In this document: in pieces, positions 35,850-48,896 of the stretch
Layout of the letters: the number at the start of each line of letters is the position of its first letter
How positions within the stretch are numbered: position 1 is the stretch's first letter
NCBI GenBank assembly: GCA_016721925.1
Contig: JADKHE010000013.1
Coordinates: forward strand, 248,001 to 312,000
DNA: 64,000 nt
Reading direction: 5' to 3'
DNA from: Candidatus Skiveiella danica
GTDB lineage: Bacteria > Pseudomonadota > Gammaproteobacteria > Burkholderiales > Burkholderiaceae_C
Notes under the pieces: model-generated
Told to the model about the DNA's origin: nothing
Database searches by the model: none
Seen by the model: the letters and a program-made list of their open reading frames with translations, nothing else
Translations under genes and position numbers: made by a program

Positions 35850-38483
35850 ATGCGACAATCGACCGCTGTGGAACACCCTGCCCCGACCCCCTCGACCGAT
35901 GCACCCGAAGACCTCTCGCCAGCGAGCATGGCCGCTGCATTGGCGTCGGCGGCGGAAGAAGGCCACTTCGACGAATTGCGGGGACGGGCCGCGCGGGACG
36001 ACGAAACCTACACGCTGGAGCTGTCCGACAAATGGACCCAGTTCTTTGACGCACTGGGCACCGCGGGCTTCGCCGACCTGAACCGGCGCACGGAGACGCT
36101 GCAGCGCCAGATCCGCGACAACGGGGTCAGCTACAACGTCTACGCCGACGCCAGCGGTCCGCAGCGCCCCTGGGAGCTGGACCTGTTCCCGCTGATCGTG
36201 GCGCCCGAGAGCTGGCGGCAGATTGAGGCTGGCGTGCTGCAACGCGTGCGCGTGCTTGACCGGGTGATGGCCGACGTGTACGGCCCTCGCGAGCTGCTCA
36301 AGGCGGGCCTGCTGCCGCCGGCGCTGGTGCGTGGCCACCCGGGCTACCTGCGCGCCATGCACGGCGTGGTGCCGGTGGGCGGCACCTACCTGCACATCGC
36401 GGCCTTCGACCTGGCGCGCGGGCCGGACGGCAACTGGTGGGTGGTGTCGCAGCGCACGCAGGCGCCCTCGGGCCTGGGTTACCTTCTGGAGAACCGGCTG
36501 TCGATCTCGCGCCTGTTCCCCAAGGCCTTCGAGGCCATGCACGTGCAGCGCCTGGCCGCCACTTACCGTGCGCTGATCGAAGGGCTGAAAGCCATGAGCC
36601 CGGCCGGCGCGGATTCGCACATTGCGCTGCTCACGCCCGGCCCCTACAACGAAACCTATTTCGAGCACGCCTACCTGGCGCGCTACCTGGGCCTGACCCT
36701 GGTCGAAGGCAGCGACCTGACCGTGCGCGACCAGCGCGTCTACCTCAAAACCCTGCGCGGGCTGGAGCCGGTGCACGGCCTGCTCAAGCGCCTGGACGAC
36801 GAATTCCTCGACCCGCTGGAACTGCGCCCCGACTCCACGCTGGGCGTTCCCGGCCTGCTGCAGGCGATTCGCGCCGGCAACGTGCTGGTGGCCAATGCGC
36901 CCGGCTCGGCCTTTCTGGAGTCCAGCGCGCTGCTGGGCTTTCTGCCGGCCCTGTCGCGCCACCTGCTCGGCGAGGACCTGCAATTGCCCGCGCTGCCCAC
37001 CTGGTGGTGCGGCGAACGCGCCTCGCTGGAAGCGGTGCTGCCGCAGCTCGACAAATGCGTGATCAAGCCCACCTACCCGGGCTCGGCGAGCCATGGCAGC
37101 TTCGAGGCCGCGCTGGGCCGATCGATGTCGCGCCGCGAACTCGATGAATGGGCGGGACGCATCCTGCGCGAGGGGGACATCCACACCACCCAGACCTGGC
37201 TGCCCTTGTCGCAGATGCCGACCTGGGAGCCGCGCACGGGCGGTGACCGGATCGAGCCGCGCTCCATGATGCTGCGCGTCTTCGCCGTGGCCGACGGCCC
37301 GCAATCGTGGCGCGTGCTGCCCGGCGGGCTGGCGCGCCTGGCCAGCGCCAGCGAAGGCATCGCCACCATGCAGCGCGGCGGCAGCAGCGCCGATGCCTGG
37401 GTCCTGACGGATGTCGAAAAAGGCGAGACGGTGGACCGCACCACGCTGCTGGCCCCTCACCAGACACCGGCCGCGGTCGTCCAGCGCAAGCGCCTGGTGA
37501 CCAGCCGTGCCGCCGAGAACCTGTTCTGGATGGGCCGCTACACCGAGCGGGCCGAAAACAGCATCCGGCTGGCCCGCATCACGATCAACCGGCTGAACGG
37601 CGAGGACGCCGCGGCGCCGGCCCTGCTGGCCTGGCTGGGCGACATGGCCATGAAGAGCACCCTGGTGCTGCCCGGCGTGCCCAGCGCCGTGCAGGCGCGC
37701 CGGGTATTCGAGCGCTCGCTGATCGCCAGCCTGGACAGCCGCGACGGCGCCACCAGCGTGGGCTACAACCTGCGCGCGCTCAAGCTCAATGCCTCCAGCG
37801 TGCGCGAACGCCTGTCGCAGGAGCACTGGAGCATCATCACCCGCGCCGAGTCACAGTTCTCTCAGAGCTGCGCCGCGCACGCCGCACAGGGCGACTGGTC
37901 CGCCGCCGATGCCCTGCGCACGCTGGAGGCGGCCAGCAACGACATGGCGGCCATCACCGGAGCCCAGACCGACCGCATGACGCGCGACGACGGCTGGCGG
38001 CTGCTTTCGATCGGCCGCCTGATCGAGCGCCTGTGCGTGCTGGCGCCTGCGCTGGCCAGCGGCTTCCAGACCGGCGCGGTCCATGACAGCGGTGGCTTCG
38101 AAGCACTGGTGGCGCTGTTCGACAGCACCATCACCTTTCATGCGCAGTACCAGCAGAGCCGCGATGTCGCGGCCCTGGTGGACCTGCTGGTGCTGGACCG
38201 CGACAACCCGCGCTCGCTGGGCTGGGTGGTGCAGACGCTGCGCGGTCGCCTGGCCAAGCTGGCTGGCAGCGCGCCCGATGCACTGGATGCGCTGGCCCGC
38301 AAGATGCCCGACCCCGCCGACTGGAGGCTCGCCCCCCTGTGCACGCCGGACGCGGACGATCGCTACAGCGCTCTGGCCGCCTTGCTGTCGCAATGCCTGG
38401 GCGCGGCCTGGCAACTGTCGGAGGACATCAGTCTGCGCTACTTCACCCACACCTTCGAGACCGGCCAGAGCCTGGGGGCCTGA
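35850..38483 (+). CDS. circularly permuted ATP-grasp / alpha-E fusion protein
   Basis: 877 aa. Residues about 55-510 match the ATP-grasp protein at 27931 ('LFPLIVAPESWRQIEAGVLQ', 'LLENRLSISRLFPKAFEAMH', 'IALLTPGPYNETYFEHAYLA', 'LDDEFLDPLELRPDSTLG', 'CVIKPTYPGSASHGSFEAA'), and residues about 545-870 match the alpha-E protein ('RAAENLFWMGRYTERAENSI', 'LDRDNPRSLGWVVQTLRGR'). The fusion is direct evidence that the split pair at 26962-29427 works as one complex. Its stop overlaps the ATG of the next transglutaminase (TGATG). The reaction is predicted ATP-dependent amide ligation. Confidence 0.95.
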   Translation: MRQSTAVEHPAPTPSTDAPEDLSPASMAAALASAAEEGHFDELRGRAARDDETYTLELSDKWTQFFDALGTAGFADLNRRTETLQRQIRDNGVSYNVYADASGPQRPWELDLFPLIVAPESWRQIEAGVLQRVRVLDRVMADVYGPRELLKAGLLPPALVRGHPGYLRAMHGVVPVGGTYLHIAAFDLARGPDGNWWVVSQRTQAPSGLGYLLENRLSISRLFPKAFEAMHVQRLAATYRALIEGLKAMSPAGADSHIALLTPGPYNETYFEHAYLARYLGLTLVEGSDLTVRDQRVYLKTLRGLEPVHGLLKRLDDEFLDPLELRPDSTLGVPGLLQAIRAGNVLVANAPGSAFLESSALLGFLPALSRHLLGEDLQLPALPTWWCGERASLEAVLPQLDKCVIKPTYPGSASHGSFEAALGRSMSRRELDEWAGRILREGDIHTTQTWLPLSQMPTWEPRTGGDRIEPRSMMLRVFAVADGPQSWRVLPGGLARLASASEGIATMQRGGSSADAWVLTDVEKGETVDRTTLLAPHQTPAAVVQRKRLVTSRAAENLFWMGRYTERAENSIRLARITINRLNGEDAAAPALLAWLGDMAMKSTLVLPGVPSAVQARRVFERSLIASLDSRDGATSVGYNLRALKLNASSVRERLSQEHWSIITRAESQFSQSCAAHAAQGDWSAADALRTLEAASNDMAAITGAQTDRMTRDDGWRLLSIGRLIERLCVLAPALASGFQTGAVHDSGGFEALVALFDSTITFHAQYQQSRDVAALVDLLVLDRDNPRSLGWVVQTLRGRLAKLAGSAPDALDALARKMPDPADWRLAPLCTPDADDRYSALAALLSQCLGAAWQLSEDISLRYFTHTFETGQSLGA

Positions 38484-39541
38484 TGGAATTGCGCATCACC
38501 CACGAGACGCGCTACGACTACAGCCCGGCGGTCGAGACAGCGCAGCACATGGCGCATCTGCACCCGCTGGACACGCCTTGCCAGCGCCTGCTGGCCCATC
38601 GGCTCGACATCGCACCGACGCCCGCGCAACGCAGCCAGACACCCGACGTCTACGGCAATCTGCGCACGTTCTTTTCGCTGCAGTCCCCGCACACCGTGCT
38701 GCGCGTCGTGGCGGTCAGCGAAGTCGAGACGCGCGCGCCGCAGCCTGCGCCCAGCACCGTCACCTGGGAAGCCGTGCGTGAGCGCTTTCGCTTCCGCGCC
38801 GGCGCCGCCTGGGATGCCGCCGCCGAATTCGTCTTTGCCTCGCACCACGCGCCGCGCCACGATGCCTTTTCGGCCTATGCGCGCCCCAGCTTCCCCCCCG
38901 GCCGCGCGCTGATCGAGGCCGGGCGCGACCTGATGGCGCGCATCCATGACGAATTCACTTATGAGACGTTCAGCACCGAGGTCAACACCCCGGCATTGGA
39001 GGCACTGGAACGGCGTACCGGTGTGTGCCAGGACTTTGCCCACATCATGATCGGCTGCCTGCGCGCCATGGGCGTGCCGGCACGCTACGTCAGCGGCTAC
39101 CTGCTGACGCACCCGCCGGCCGGGCAGCCGCGCCTGATCGGCAGCGACGCCTCGCATGCCTGGGTGGCCGTCTACCTGCCGGACCTGCCGGGCGCACAGG
39201 ACGGCAATGGCTGGTATGACCTGGACCCCACCAACAACCGCAGCGGGTGGGGTTCGCCCGGCGAAGACTACGTGACGCTGGCGCTGGGGCGCGACTATTC
39301 CGATATTTCACCCATGCGCGGGGTGATCCACGGCGGCGCGCGGCATACACTCACGGTGGCTGTCACGGTACAGCCGCTGCAGGAACTGCTCAGCGGCACA
39401 ACGCCGGCCCCACACGAAGAAGGCGAGTCCGGGATACGGGATGCGGCTGCCGAGCCGCTGCCGCCCCTGCCGCCGCTACCCACCCTGACCCCTCTTTCGG
39501 AGCTGCCCGATGAACATCAACGACAAACTCAAGGCCTTTAA
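38483..39541 (+). CDS. transglutaminase family protein
   Basis: 352 aa, ATG 38483 overlapping the previous stop. N-terminal domain 'MELRITHETRYDYSPAVETA', then a core with C182 ('RTGVCQDFAHIMIG'), H225 ('DASHAWVAVYLPD') and D248 ('WYDLDPTNN'), the complete catalytic triad. It ends in a Pro-rich low-complexity tail ('PLPPLPPLPTLTPL'). Its last 32 nt overlap the start of ridA in another frame. It is the short transglutaminase that regularly accompanies alpha-E/ATP-grasp genes. Confidence 0.93.
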   Translation: MELRITHETRYDYSPAVETAQHMAHLHPLDTPCQRLLAHRLDIAPTPAQRSQTPDVYGNLRTFFSLQSPHTVLRVVAVSEVETRAPQPAPSTVTWEAVRERFRFRAGAAWDAAAEFVFASHHAPRHDAFSAYARPSFPPGRALIEAGRDLMARIHDEFTYETFSTEVNTPALEALERRTGVCQDFAHIMIGCLRAMGVPARYVSGYLLTHPPAGQPRLIGSDASHAWVAVYLPDLPGAQDGNGWYDLDPTNNRSGWGSPGEDYVTLALGRDYSDISPMRGVIHGGARHTLTVAVTVQPLQELLSGTTPAPHEEGESGIRDAAAEPLPPLPPLPTLTPLSELPDEHQRQTQGL

Positions 39542-39977
39542 CATCACCTTGCCGCCGGTGGCCGTGCCCGCCGCAGCCTATGTGCCCTTTGTGCAGACCG
39601 GCAAGCTGGTCTTCCTCTCCGGCCACATTGCAAGGAAGGACGGCAAGCCCTGGGTGGGCCAGCTCGGCAAGAACGTGACCACCGCCGAAGGCCAGGCCGC
39701 AGCGCGCGCGGTGGCCATCGACCTCATGGGCACGCTGCAGGCGGCCTGCCAGGCCGCCGGCGGCGATCTCAACAGCGTCAAGCGCATCGTGAAGGTCATG
39801 AGCCTGGTCAACTCCACCTCCGATTTCACCGAACAGCACCTGGTGACCAACGGCTGCTCCGAGCTGCTGGCGCAGGTGTTCGGCGACAAGGGCGCGCATG
39901 CACGCAGCGCGTTCGGCGTGGCGCAAATCCCGCTGGGGGCCTGCGTGGAGATCGAACTGATCGCCGAACTGGCCTGA
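39510..39977 (+). CDS. RidA family protein (YjgF-like)
   Basis: 155-aa RidA/YjgF/YER057c/UK114-type protein of the longer subgroup (as in 'FVQTGKLVFLSGHIARKDGK', 'RAVAIDLMGTLQAACQAAGG' and 'ARSAFGVAQIPLGACVEIEL', with the conserved Arg911-like arginine in the AR-S segment). Classical members deaminate reactive enamine/imine intermediates formed by PLP enzymes. The start has a GGAG site and lies inside the end of the transglutaminase gene, so it is the last member of this operon; an imine-forming step in the pathway would explain it. Confidence 0.9.
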   Translation: MNINDKLKAFNITLPPVAVPAAAYVPFVQTGKLVFLSGHIARKDGKPWVGQLGKNVTTAEGQAAARAVAIDLMGTLQAACQAAGGDLNSVKRIVKVMSLVNSTSDFTEQHLVTNGCSELLAQVFGDKGAHARSAFGVAQIPLGACVEIELIAELA

Positions 39978-40071
39978 TCACGACCGCCGGGCCGATCCGG
40001 CGCCTTGCGCCGACGGCGCATATGGCGGCACCGGCCCCCTTGAGACACCCAGCAACCCGGAGCTTTTCAGC

Positions 40072-40449
40072 ATGTGGCCTTTCACCCGGCCGGATCTGGA
40101 CAAGATCGACCTTCACCTGCAGTTCTGGACCGCCGAGCCGGATACGCCCTACACCCTTCGACTGACCGTCGACAAGCTCGACGTGGTCGAGGCGCTGGGC
40201 GTCGTGCGGGGTTCGGATTTCCGCCTCAGCAACATCGCCACGGTGCCTGTCTTCCGCGGCAAAGGCCTGGCCTCATTGGTGATCGGCACCCTCATCGGGG
40301 CGGCGCGGACCCGCCAATGCAGCACCTTCACGATCGAAGACGTCTCGCCCCGCAACCCGGCCGCGAACCGGCTGTACCAGCGCTTTGGCGCGCTCCCCCT
40401 GCCGCCGCGCGAGAGCGACGGCCATTCGGACTACCAGATCAGGCTCTGA
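40072..40449 (+). CDS. GNAT family N-acetyltransferase
   Basis: 125 aa, short but complete GNAT domain: 'LSNIATVPVFRGKGLASLVI' is the acetyl-CoA binding motif A (R/Q-x-x-G-x-G/A form RGKGLA), followed by 'FTIEDVSPRNPAANRLYQRF', the motif B helix and tyrosine. A ribosome site CCGGAGC precedes the ATG. The substrate is unknown. It follows ridA by 94 nt on the same strand. Confidence 0.85.
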   Translation: MWPFTRPDLDKIDLHLQFWTAEPDTPYTLRLTVDKLDVVEALGVVRGSDFRLSNIATVPVFRGKGLASLVIGTLIGAARTRQCSTFTIEDVSPRNPAANRLYQRFGALPLPPRESDGHSDYQIRL

Positions 40450-40475
40450 AGCCGGCTGCCCGCCTGGTTTTGGCC

Positions 40476-40967
40476 TCAGCCGGCACCCGGGCCGCGCCAT
40501 ACCCGGACCGCCAGCACAGACACCGCCGTGCCGATGCAGGCCTCGGCGAAGCGCAGTGCCGCGCTATGGAGCGGGTGCAGGCCTGGATGCAGGCTGGTCA
40601 CGACCATCACCACCCCGACTGAAAGCGCCGCGTGGTTGGCCTCGGGCGGCAGGCGAAAGGCGTGGCAGGCAATGACGGCCAGAAAGACCGAAACAGCCAA
40701 GCCCAATGCGCTGAAGCCCAGGGTGCTGAGATAGGCGGCGCCGACCAGAGACCCGATGAGCGTGGCCACAATCAGACGCCAGACCCGTGGCACGGATTCC
40801 CCGCGCAATTGCTGCAAGACGACGACCGCAGACATGACCGCCCACATGCCGCCCGTCTTGGCCGAGGCGCTGTGGAAGTAGCCTGTGACCGCCTCACCGC
40901 AGATGTAGGAGGCCAGGGACACCAACGCAATCTGGAGCGCCGTCTGGTAGCCGCCGGGCGTGATCAT
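40476..40967 (-). CDS. FUSC / aromatic acid exporter-like membrane protein
   Basis: 163 aa from ATG 40967 (site GGGAGCG); an in-frame GTG at 40988 is possible. About five hydrophobic helices with 'SASAKTGGMWAVMSAVVVLQ' and 'RGESVPRVWRLIVATLIGSL', the pattern of the FUSC/DUF939 transmembrane domain (half of AaeB-type efflux pumps). It lacks the C-terminal cytoplasmic domain of full exporters, so it may be a stand-alone permease-like protein. Convergent with the GNAT gene. Confidence 0.8.
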   Translation of the reverse strand: MITPGGYQTALQIALVSLASYICGEAVTGYFHSASAKTGGMWAVMSAVVVLQQLRGESVPRVWRLIVATLIGSLVGAAYLSTLGFSALGLAVSVFLAVIACHAFRLPPEANHAALSVGVVMVVTSLHPGLHPLHSAALRFAEACIGTAVSVLAVRVWRGPGAG

Positions 40968-41013
40968 GGGGCAATCGCTCCCGGCCACAGGCCCGGATGC
41001 GCCTCCAGAAAAC

Positions 41014-41058
41014 TCCTATCTTGATAGCAATCCATGACCATTCGACGCTGGGAAACGA
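41014..41058 (+). repeat. dispersed palindromic repeat (copy C)
   Basis: Occupies nearly the whole gap between parC stop and the FUSC gene. It reads CTATCTTGATAGC, a dyad, then ATGACCATTCGACGCTGGGA. This is the best match to copy A at 3850. Confidence 0.65.
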
Positions 41059-41064
41059 CCCAAA

Positions 41065-43451
<2,387 letters not shown>

Positions 43452-43452
<1 letters not shown>

Positions 43453-44312
43453 CAATAGAAAGTGTCACGGGGCACGATGGCGGCAGGCGCCACGACGGCC
43501 GGGAGGGAGGGAGGAATCATGTTGCCACGCCCGACCGCGCCACCGGCCGGGGCAGGAAAGCTCATGTGCACCCGGCCCCCCGGTCGAGGCGACGGCGCCA
43601 GGGCGGCCGGTGGCTTGAGCAGGTTGTAAAGCTGCATGACGGTGCTGACGTAGTTCTGGGTTTCCCGGTAATTGGGCACACGATTGCCCGCCCGCTGCAC
43701 CGCGCCTTCACCGGCGTTGTAGGCGGCCAGAGCCAGTTCCAGCTGGCCCGGAAAGAGCCGGATCAGGTAGCTCAGGTAGCTGGCACCGGCGCGGATGTTG
43801 ATGGCGGGGTCGGCCAGTTTCTGCTCGATGCTGGCGCGCCGGTCGGCATTGACGCCATACCGTGCGGCGGTGGCCGGCATCACCTGCATCAGGCCGATCG
43901 CGCCTTTGGGCGACACGGCGCCGGCATCGAACCCGGATTCGGTGGCAATCAGGGCCTTGAGCAGTTCGTAATCGACATCATGGTGAGCCGAGGCTTCGCG
44001 CAGCAGGTGCTTGACATTGCGAAATCCGGGCGCCACTTCAAAGAACGCCACCAGCTTCGGCTGCGCCGTGGGCACCGCAACTGCGCGTGCCGTGCCGGTC
44101 GCAGTGTCCGCGGCCTGCGGGCTGCCACGGAAAAACAGCTGGTAGCGCGGATCGACCTGCTCGTTCGCAAAATGCGCCACGCCCGCTTCGTCGATGTGGG
44201 CCCAGACGTCGGCGCGGGCCGGGATACTCAAAAACAATAGCAGGACAAGACCCACCCATGCTGGGGTTCGACCGAACAATTCGAAAAATCGATGAAAAGG
44301 CAGGCGTGGCAT
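43452..44312 (-). CDS. lytic murein transglycosylase (SLT domain)
   Basis: 286 aa with an N-terminal signal peptide (hydrophobic 19-33, cleavage after ARA). The SLT domain shows the catalytic Glu125 in 'ALIATESGFDAGAVSPKGAI', then 'GLMQVMPATAARYGV', 'NIRAGASYLSYLIRLFPGQL' and 'ALAAYNAGEGAVQRAGN'. It cleaves peptidoglycan in the periplasm. It sits between parE (11 nt upstream) and parC (overlapping), so cell-wall remodelling and chromosome decatenation genes share a transcript. Confidence 0.94.
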
Positions 44313-44323
44313 GGTCAGTGGGC

Positions 44324-46306
<1,983 letters not shown>

Positions 46307-46462
46307 GGGGCGGATTGTAGTGCCGCTGTTAGAAAACGCTGTATGCAATAACAGGTACACGGCAAAGAACGACCTGCCTCGTCAGGCATTCTGTTGTCGT
46401 GTTGCATTCTGTTTTGAACTTAAGCGGGCATTGACGCAAATGACCTTTAGCTGAATGACCCT

Positions 46463-47197
46463 TCACAGGTGCTCGACCTTGGCGCGGATGCAGGCCTTGA
46501 TCTGCTCCAGTTGCTCCTTGAGTCCAATGATGGGTCGATTCTTGTCCATCACACGGCGCTGGCCCGGGATCATGGCAATGTGCCCGTTGACTTGTGGGTG
46601 TTGCGCCTGAACCTCCTCGCGTTTGTGAACGCCCCGGTAACGCGAGTCCGCAAAGACCTGTTGTTCTTGCCCGTGCAGCAGCGCAGCCGCCTGGGTGATG
46701 TCGTGTGCATGGGCTGATGTGGTCGTGACGGTGTGCACCAGGCCCGAATCGGCGTCCACGCCAATGTGAGCCTTCATGCCAAAGTGCCATTGATTGCCCT
46801 TCTTGGTTTGGTGCACCTCGAGGTCTCGTTGCCCTCTGTCGTTCTTGGTCGGGCTCGGTGCCGCAATCAACGTGGCATCGACCACTGTGCCGGCCTTGAG
46901 TGCGTGATGCCAGTATCGGGCCAGGCAAACTCACGGTACAGCGGGATGTCGTGCAGCGCTTCTTCCATGGCCGGATCGCAGTGATCGAAGAATTGTTGCA
47001 GCAGGTAATGCGCAGCACCACTTCGGTGGCAAACGGCGGGCGCCCCGTCCTGCCCAATGGGGCATGCGGCGCTATCAGGGTCAGCAGTTCGGACCACGGA
47101 ATCACCAGGCTCATCTCGTCCGGAAATTCAGGGGTGCGTCACGCGTGCGCTTGGCGACCAACTTGAATCCGGCGCTGGCAAAGCTCATTTGTTCCAT
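46463..47197 (-). pseudogene. IS5-family transposase remnant
   Basis: ATG 47197 begins 'MEQMSFASAGFKLVAKRTRD', then frameshifted pieces 'SLVIPWSELLTLIAPHAPLG', 'HYLLQQFFDHCDPAMEEALH' and, after an internal deletion, 'AGTVVDATLIAAPSPTKNDR' with 'KGNQWHFGMKAHIGVDADSG' and 'VFADSRYRGV' (DDE catalytic region), ending early at 'CIRAKVEHL'. The part that normally follows ('..PFRVIKRQFG') is missing. Several indels and an internal deletion mean it is inactive. Its 5' end is next to a 51-bp sequence repeated in inverted orientation 2 kb away. Confidence 0.88.
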
Positions 47198-47203
47198 GGC
47201 TCA

Positions 47204-47254
47204 ACTGTCTCAGTTTGGGCCGTCACCCGGCGGACTTTTACAGACCATGCTTAA
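47204..47254 (-). repeat. IS5-type left-end sequence, copy 1
   Basis: A 51-bp sequence directly upstream of the IS5-type transposase start (contains ACCCGGCGGACTTTT). A copy with 47 of 51 identical bases lies at 49270-49320 in the opposite orientation. Confidence 0.75.
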
Positions 47255-47303
47255 GAATCAAACACCACACTTGAAGGCCGCTGAAAACCTCTCCGCCCAA
47301 CAC

Positions 47304-48095
47304 ATGCGCGGAGCCGACACTTTCACCGAAAGGCTGTTCACGATGCGCGGTATGCAAGTACCGTGAACGTCTGATCAAGCACGACACCATGATTGAACTG
47401 TTCTACGAAGTGCGGGCCATTGCAAACATTAAAGGCTGGCTATCGGGCGAATATTTCAGTGTGGACGACACCCTCATCCAGGCCACGGCCGAACACAAAA
47501 GCTTAGAGCACCGTGACGGCAGCGACGATGACGGGGCCAACATCAAGGGCAAGACGCATTGCAACGGCAAACATGCCTCCACCACCGAACGCGATGCCCG
47601 GCTGTGCCGCAAGTACAACACCGCCAGCGACCTGCGCTTCATGGGGCACACCCTCAGTGACAACCGTCACGGCTTGATGGCCAGCGCGATGATTACCACC
47701 GCCGGCGACCATGCCGAACGCGAAGCGGCCAAGGCCATGATCAACGAGGCTCGCCAGGCATCGGGCGATTGGGCCACCACCCTCACGCTTGGTGCGGACA
47801 ATGGCTATGACGCACAGGAGTTCATCGAAGCATTGCATGAGATGAACGTCACCCCTCATGTGGCGCCGCCACACCTAAGGGCGTAGCTCGGCGGTGCCTA
47901 AGGCCGTGGCCAAGATCCTGCAGCAGAAGCGCAAACTCATCGAACACGGCTTCGGTTGGACAAAGACAATGGGGCATCCACGAGGTGATGGTACGAGGCC
48001 TAAAGAATGTCGATCAGGTCTTTGTGTTGGCGATGGCCCGCTACAACCTTGCACATACGCGCTCGCTGGGGCAAATCCGTGTGCAGGAGCCGTAA
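47304..48095 (+). pseudogene. IS1182-like/IS5-group transposase remnant
   Basis: Starts at ATG 47304 'MRGADTFTERLFTMR', jumps over an internal deletion to 'YRERLIKHDTMIELFYEVRA', continues as 'NIKGWLSGEYFSVDDTLIQA', 'SDLRFMGHTLSDNRHGLMAS' and 'TLGADNGYDAQEFIEALHEM', stops at 47886, and after a frameshift ends 'KNVDQVFVLAMARYNLAHTR' at 48095. These are the conserved blocks of a DDE transposase with more than half the N-terminal domain missing, so it is inactive. Confidence 0.85.
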
Positions 48096-48242
48096 GCGGC
48101 CAAAAGAACAGGGAAAGCGGCTCAAACGCGAGAGAACGGACTTGAAAACCGGTGAAATTTCAAAATGCGAAACTCCAAAATCTGAAAATCAAACAAATCG
48201 AGCAAGCGATCTCTCTCGGACGCGGGGTATTTCAACAGCCAG

Positions 48243-48896
48243 CTAACTGACGCTCTTGTAGCGTTTATACAATATATTAACTCGTTGAACGTAGGCTGCA
48301 GTCTCAGCATACGGCGGTATCCCTTTATGCTTTTCTACTGCCATAGGGCCTGCATTATAAGCCGCTACTGCCAAATCAATATCACCTCTAAACTTCATGA
48401 GCAAACCAGCCAAGTACCGAGTTCCGCCTCGTATATTATAAGAAGGAACTCTTGCATCCGTAACGCCTAATTCACGAGCAGTATCAGGCATCAACTGCAT
48501 TAGTCCTACAGCACCCTTCTTGGATTTTGCAAGTGGCCTAAAACCAGATTCAGCATGTATTACAGCACGTACCAAAGATGATTCAAGCCTGTACATTTCA
48601 GATGCAGCATCTATTTCCCCAGAATAATCATTTAGATATAATTTTGTTGTATGCCAATCAATATTTGAATTCAAACCACATGCGAAGCAAGACTCATTTA
48701 GAATAGTATATGCACCTCTAGCCGGCGGAGTGTCAGAGAATGTTGTTACCCCGCCAGAAAGATGCTTATATATTTTTGGCTTTGATTCAGCCAAGTTGGA
48801 ATTTCTTTCAAGGAAATCCGATCGTTCATACTCGGCATGTGCAACTACAGCAAAAAAATAAAGGCTCAACGAAATAATGAAGTACTTCGGTAGCAT
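48243..48896 (-). CDS. AT-rich lytic transglycosylase (SLT), probably acquired
   Basis: 217 aa from ATG 48896, chosen because it opens a signal peptide ('FIISLSLYFFAVVAHA', cleavage before EYE). The SLT domain shows catalytic Glu116 in 'AVIHAESGFRPLAKSKKGAV', 'GLMQLMPDTARELGV' and 'IRGGTRYLAGLLMKFRGDID'. It resembles the chromosomal gene at 43452 in domain plan ('ITFSDTPP'-like DUF4124-type segment before SLT), but its base composition is strongly AT-rich compared with all neighbours. It is intact and lies between IS fragments, so it was probably brought in with a mobile element, where such enzymes open the wall for DNA transfer machines. Confidence 0.9.
   Translation of the reverse strand: MLPKYFIISLSLYFFAVVAHAEYERSDFLERNSNLAESKPKIYKHLSGGVTTFSDTPPARGAYTILNESCFACGLNSNIDWHTTKLYLNDYSGEIDAASEMYRLESSLVRAVIHAESGFRPLAKSKKGAVGLMQLMPDTARELGVTDARVPSYNIRGGTRYLAGLLMKFRGDIDLAVAAYNAGPMAVEKHKGIPPYAETAAYVQRVNILYKRYKSVS

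Noticed and set aside
33642..37826. A very long open frame (almost 1,400 codons) on the minus strand
   Set aside because: It is antisense to the DUF2126 and ATP-grasp/alpha-E genes, crosses the poly-G tract, and its composition is that of a high-GC codon shadow.
48243..48896. VirB1-type component of a complete type IV secretion system
   Set aside because: The SLT protein could serve such a system, but no other transfer gene is present nearby.
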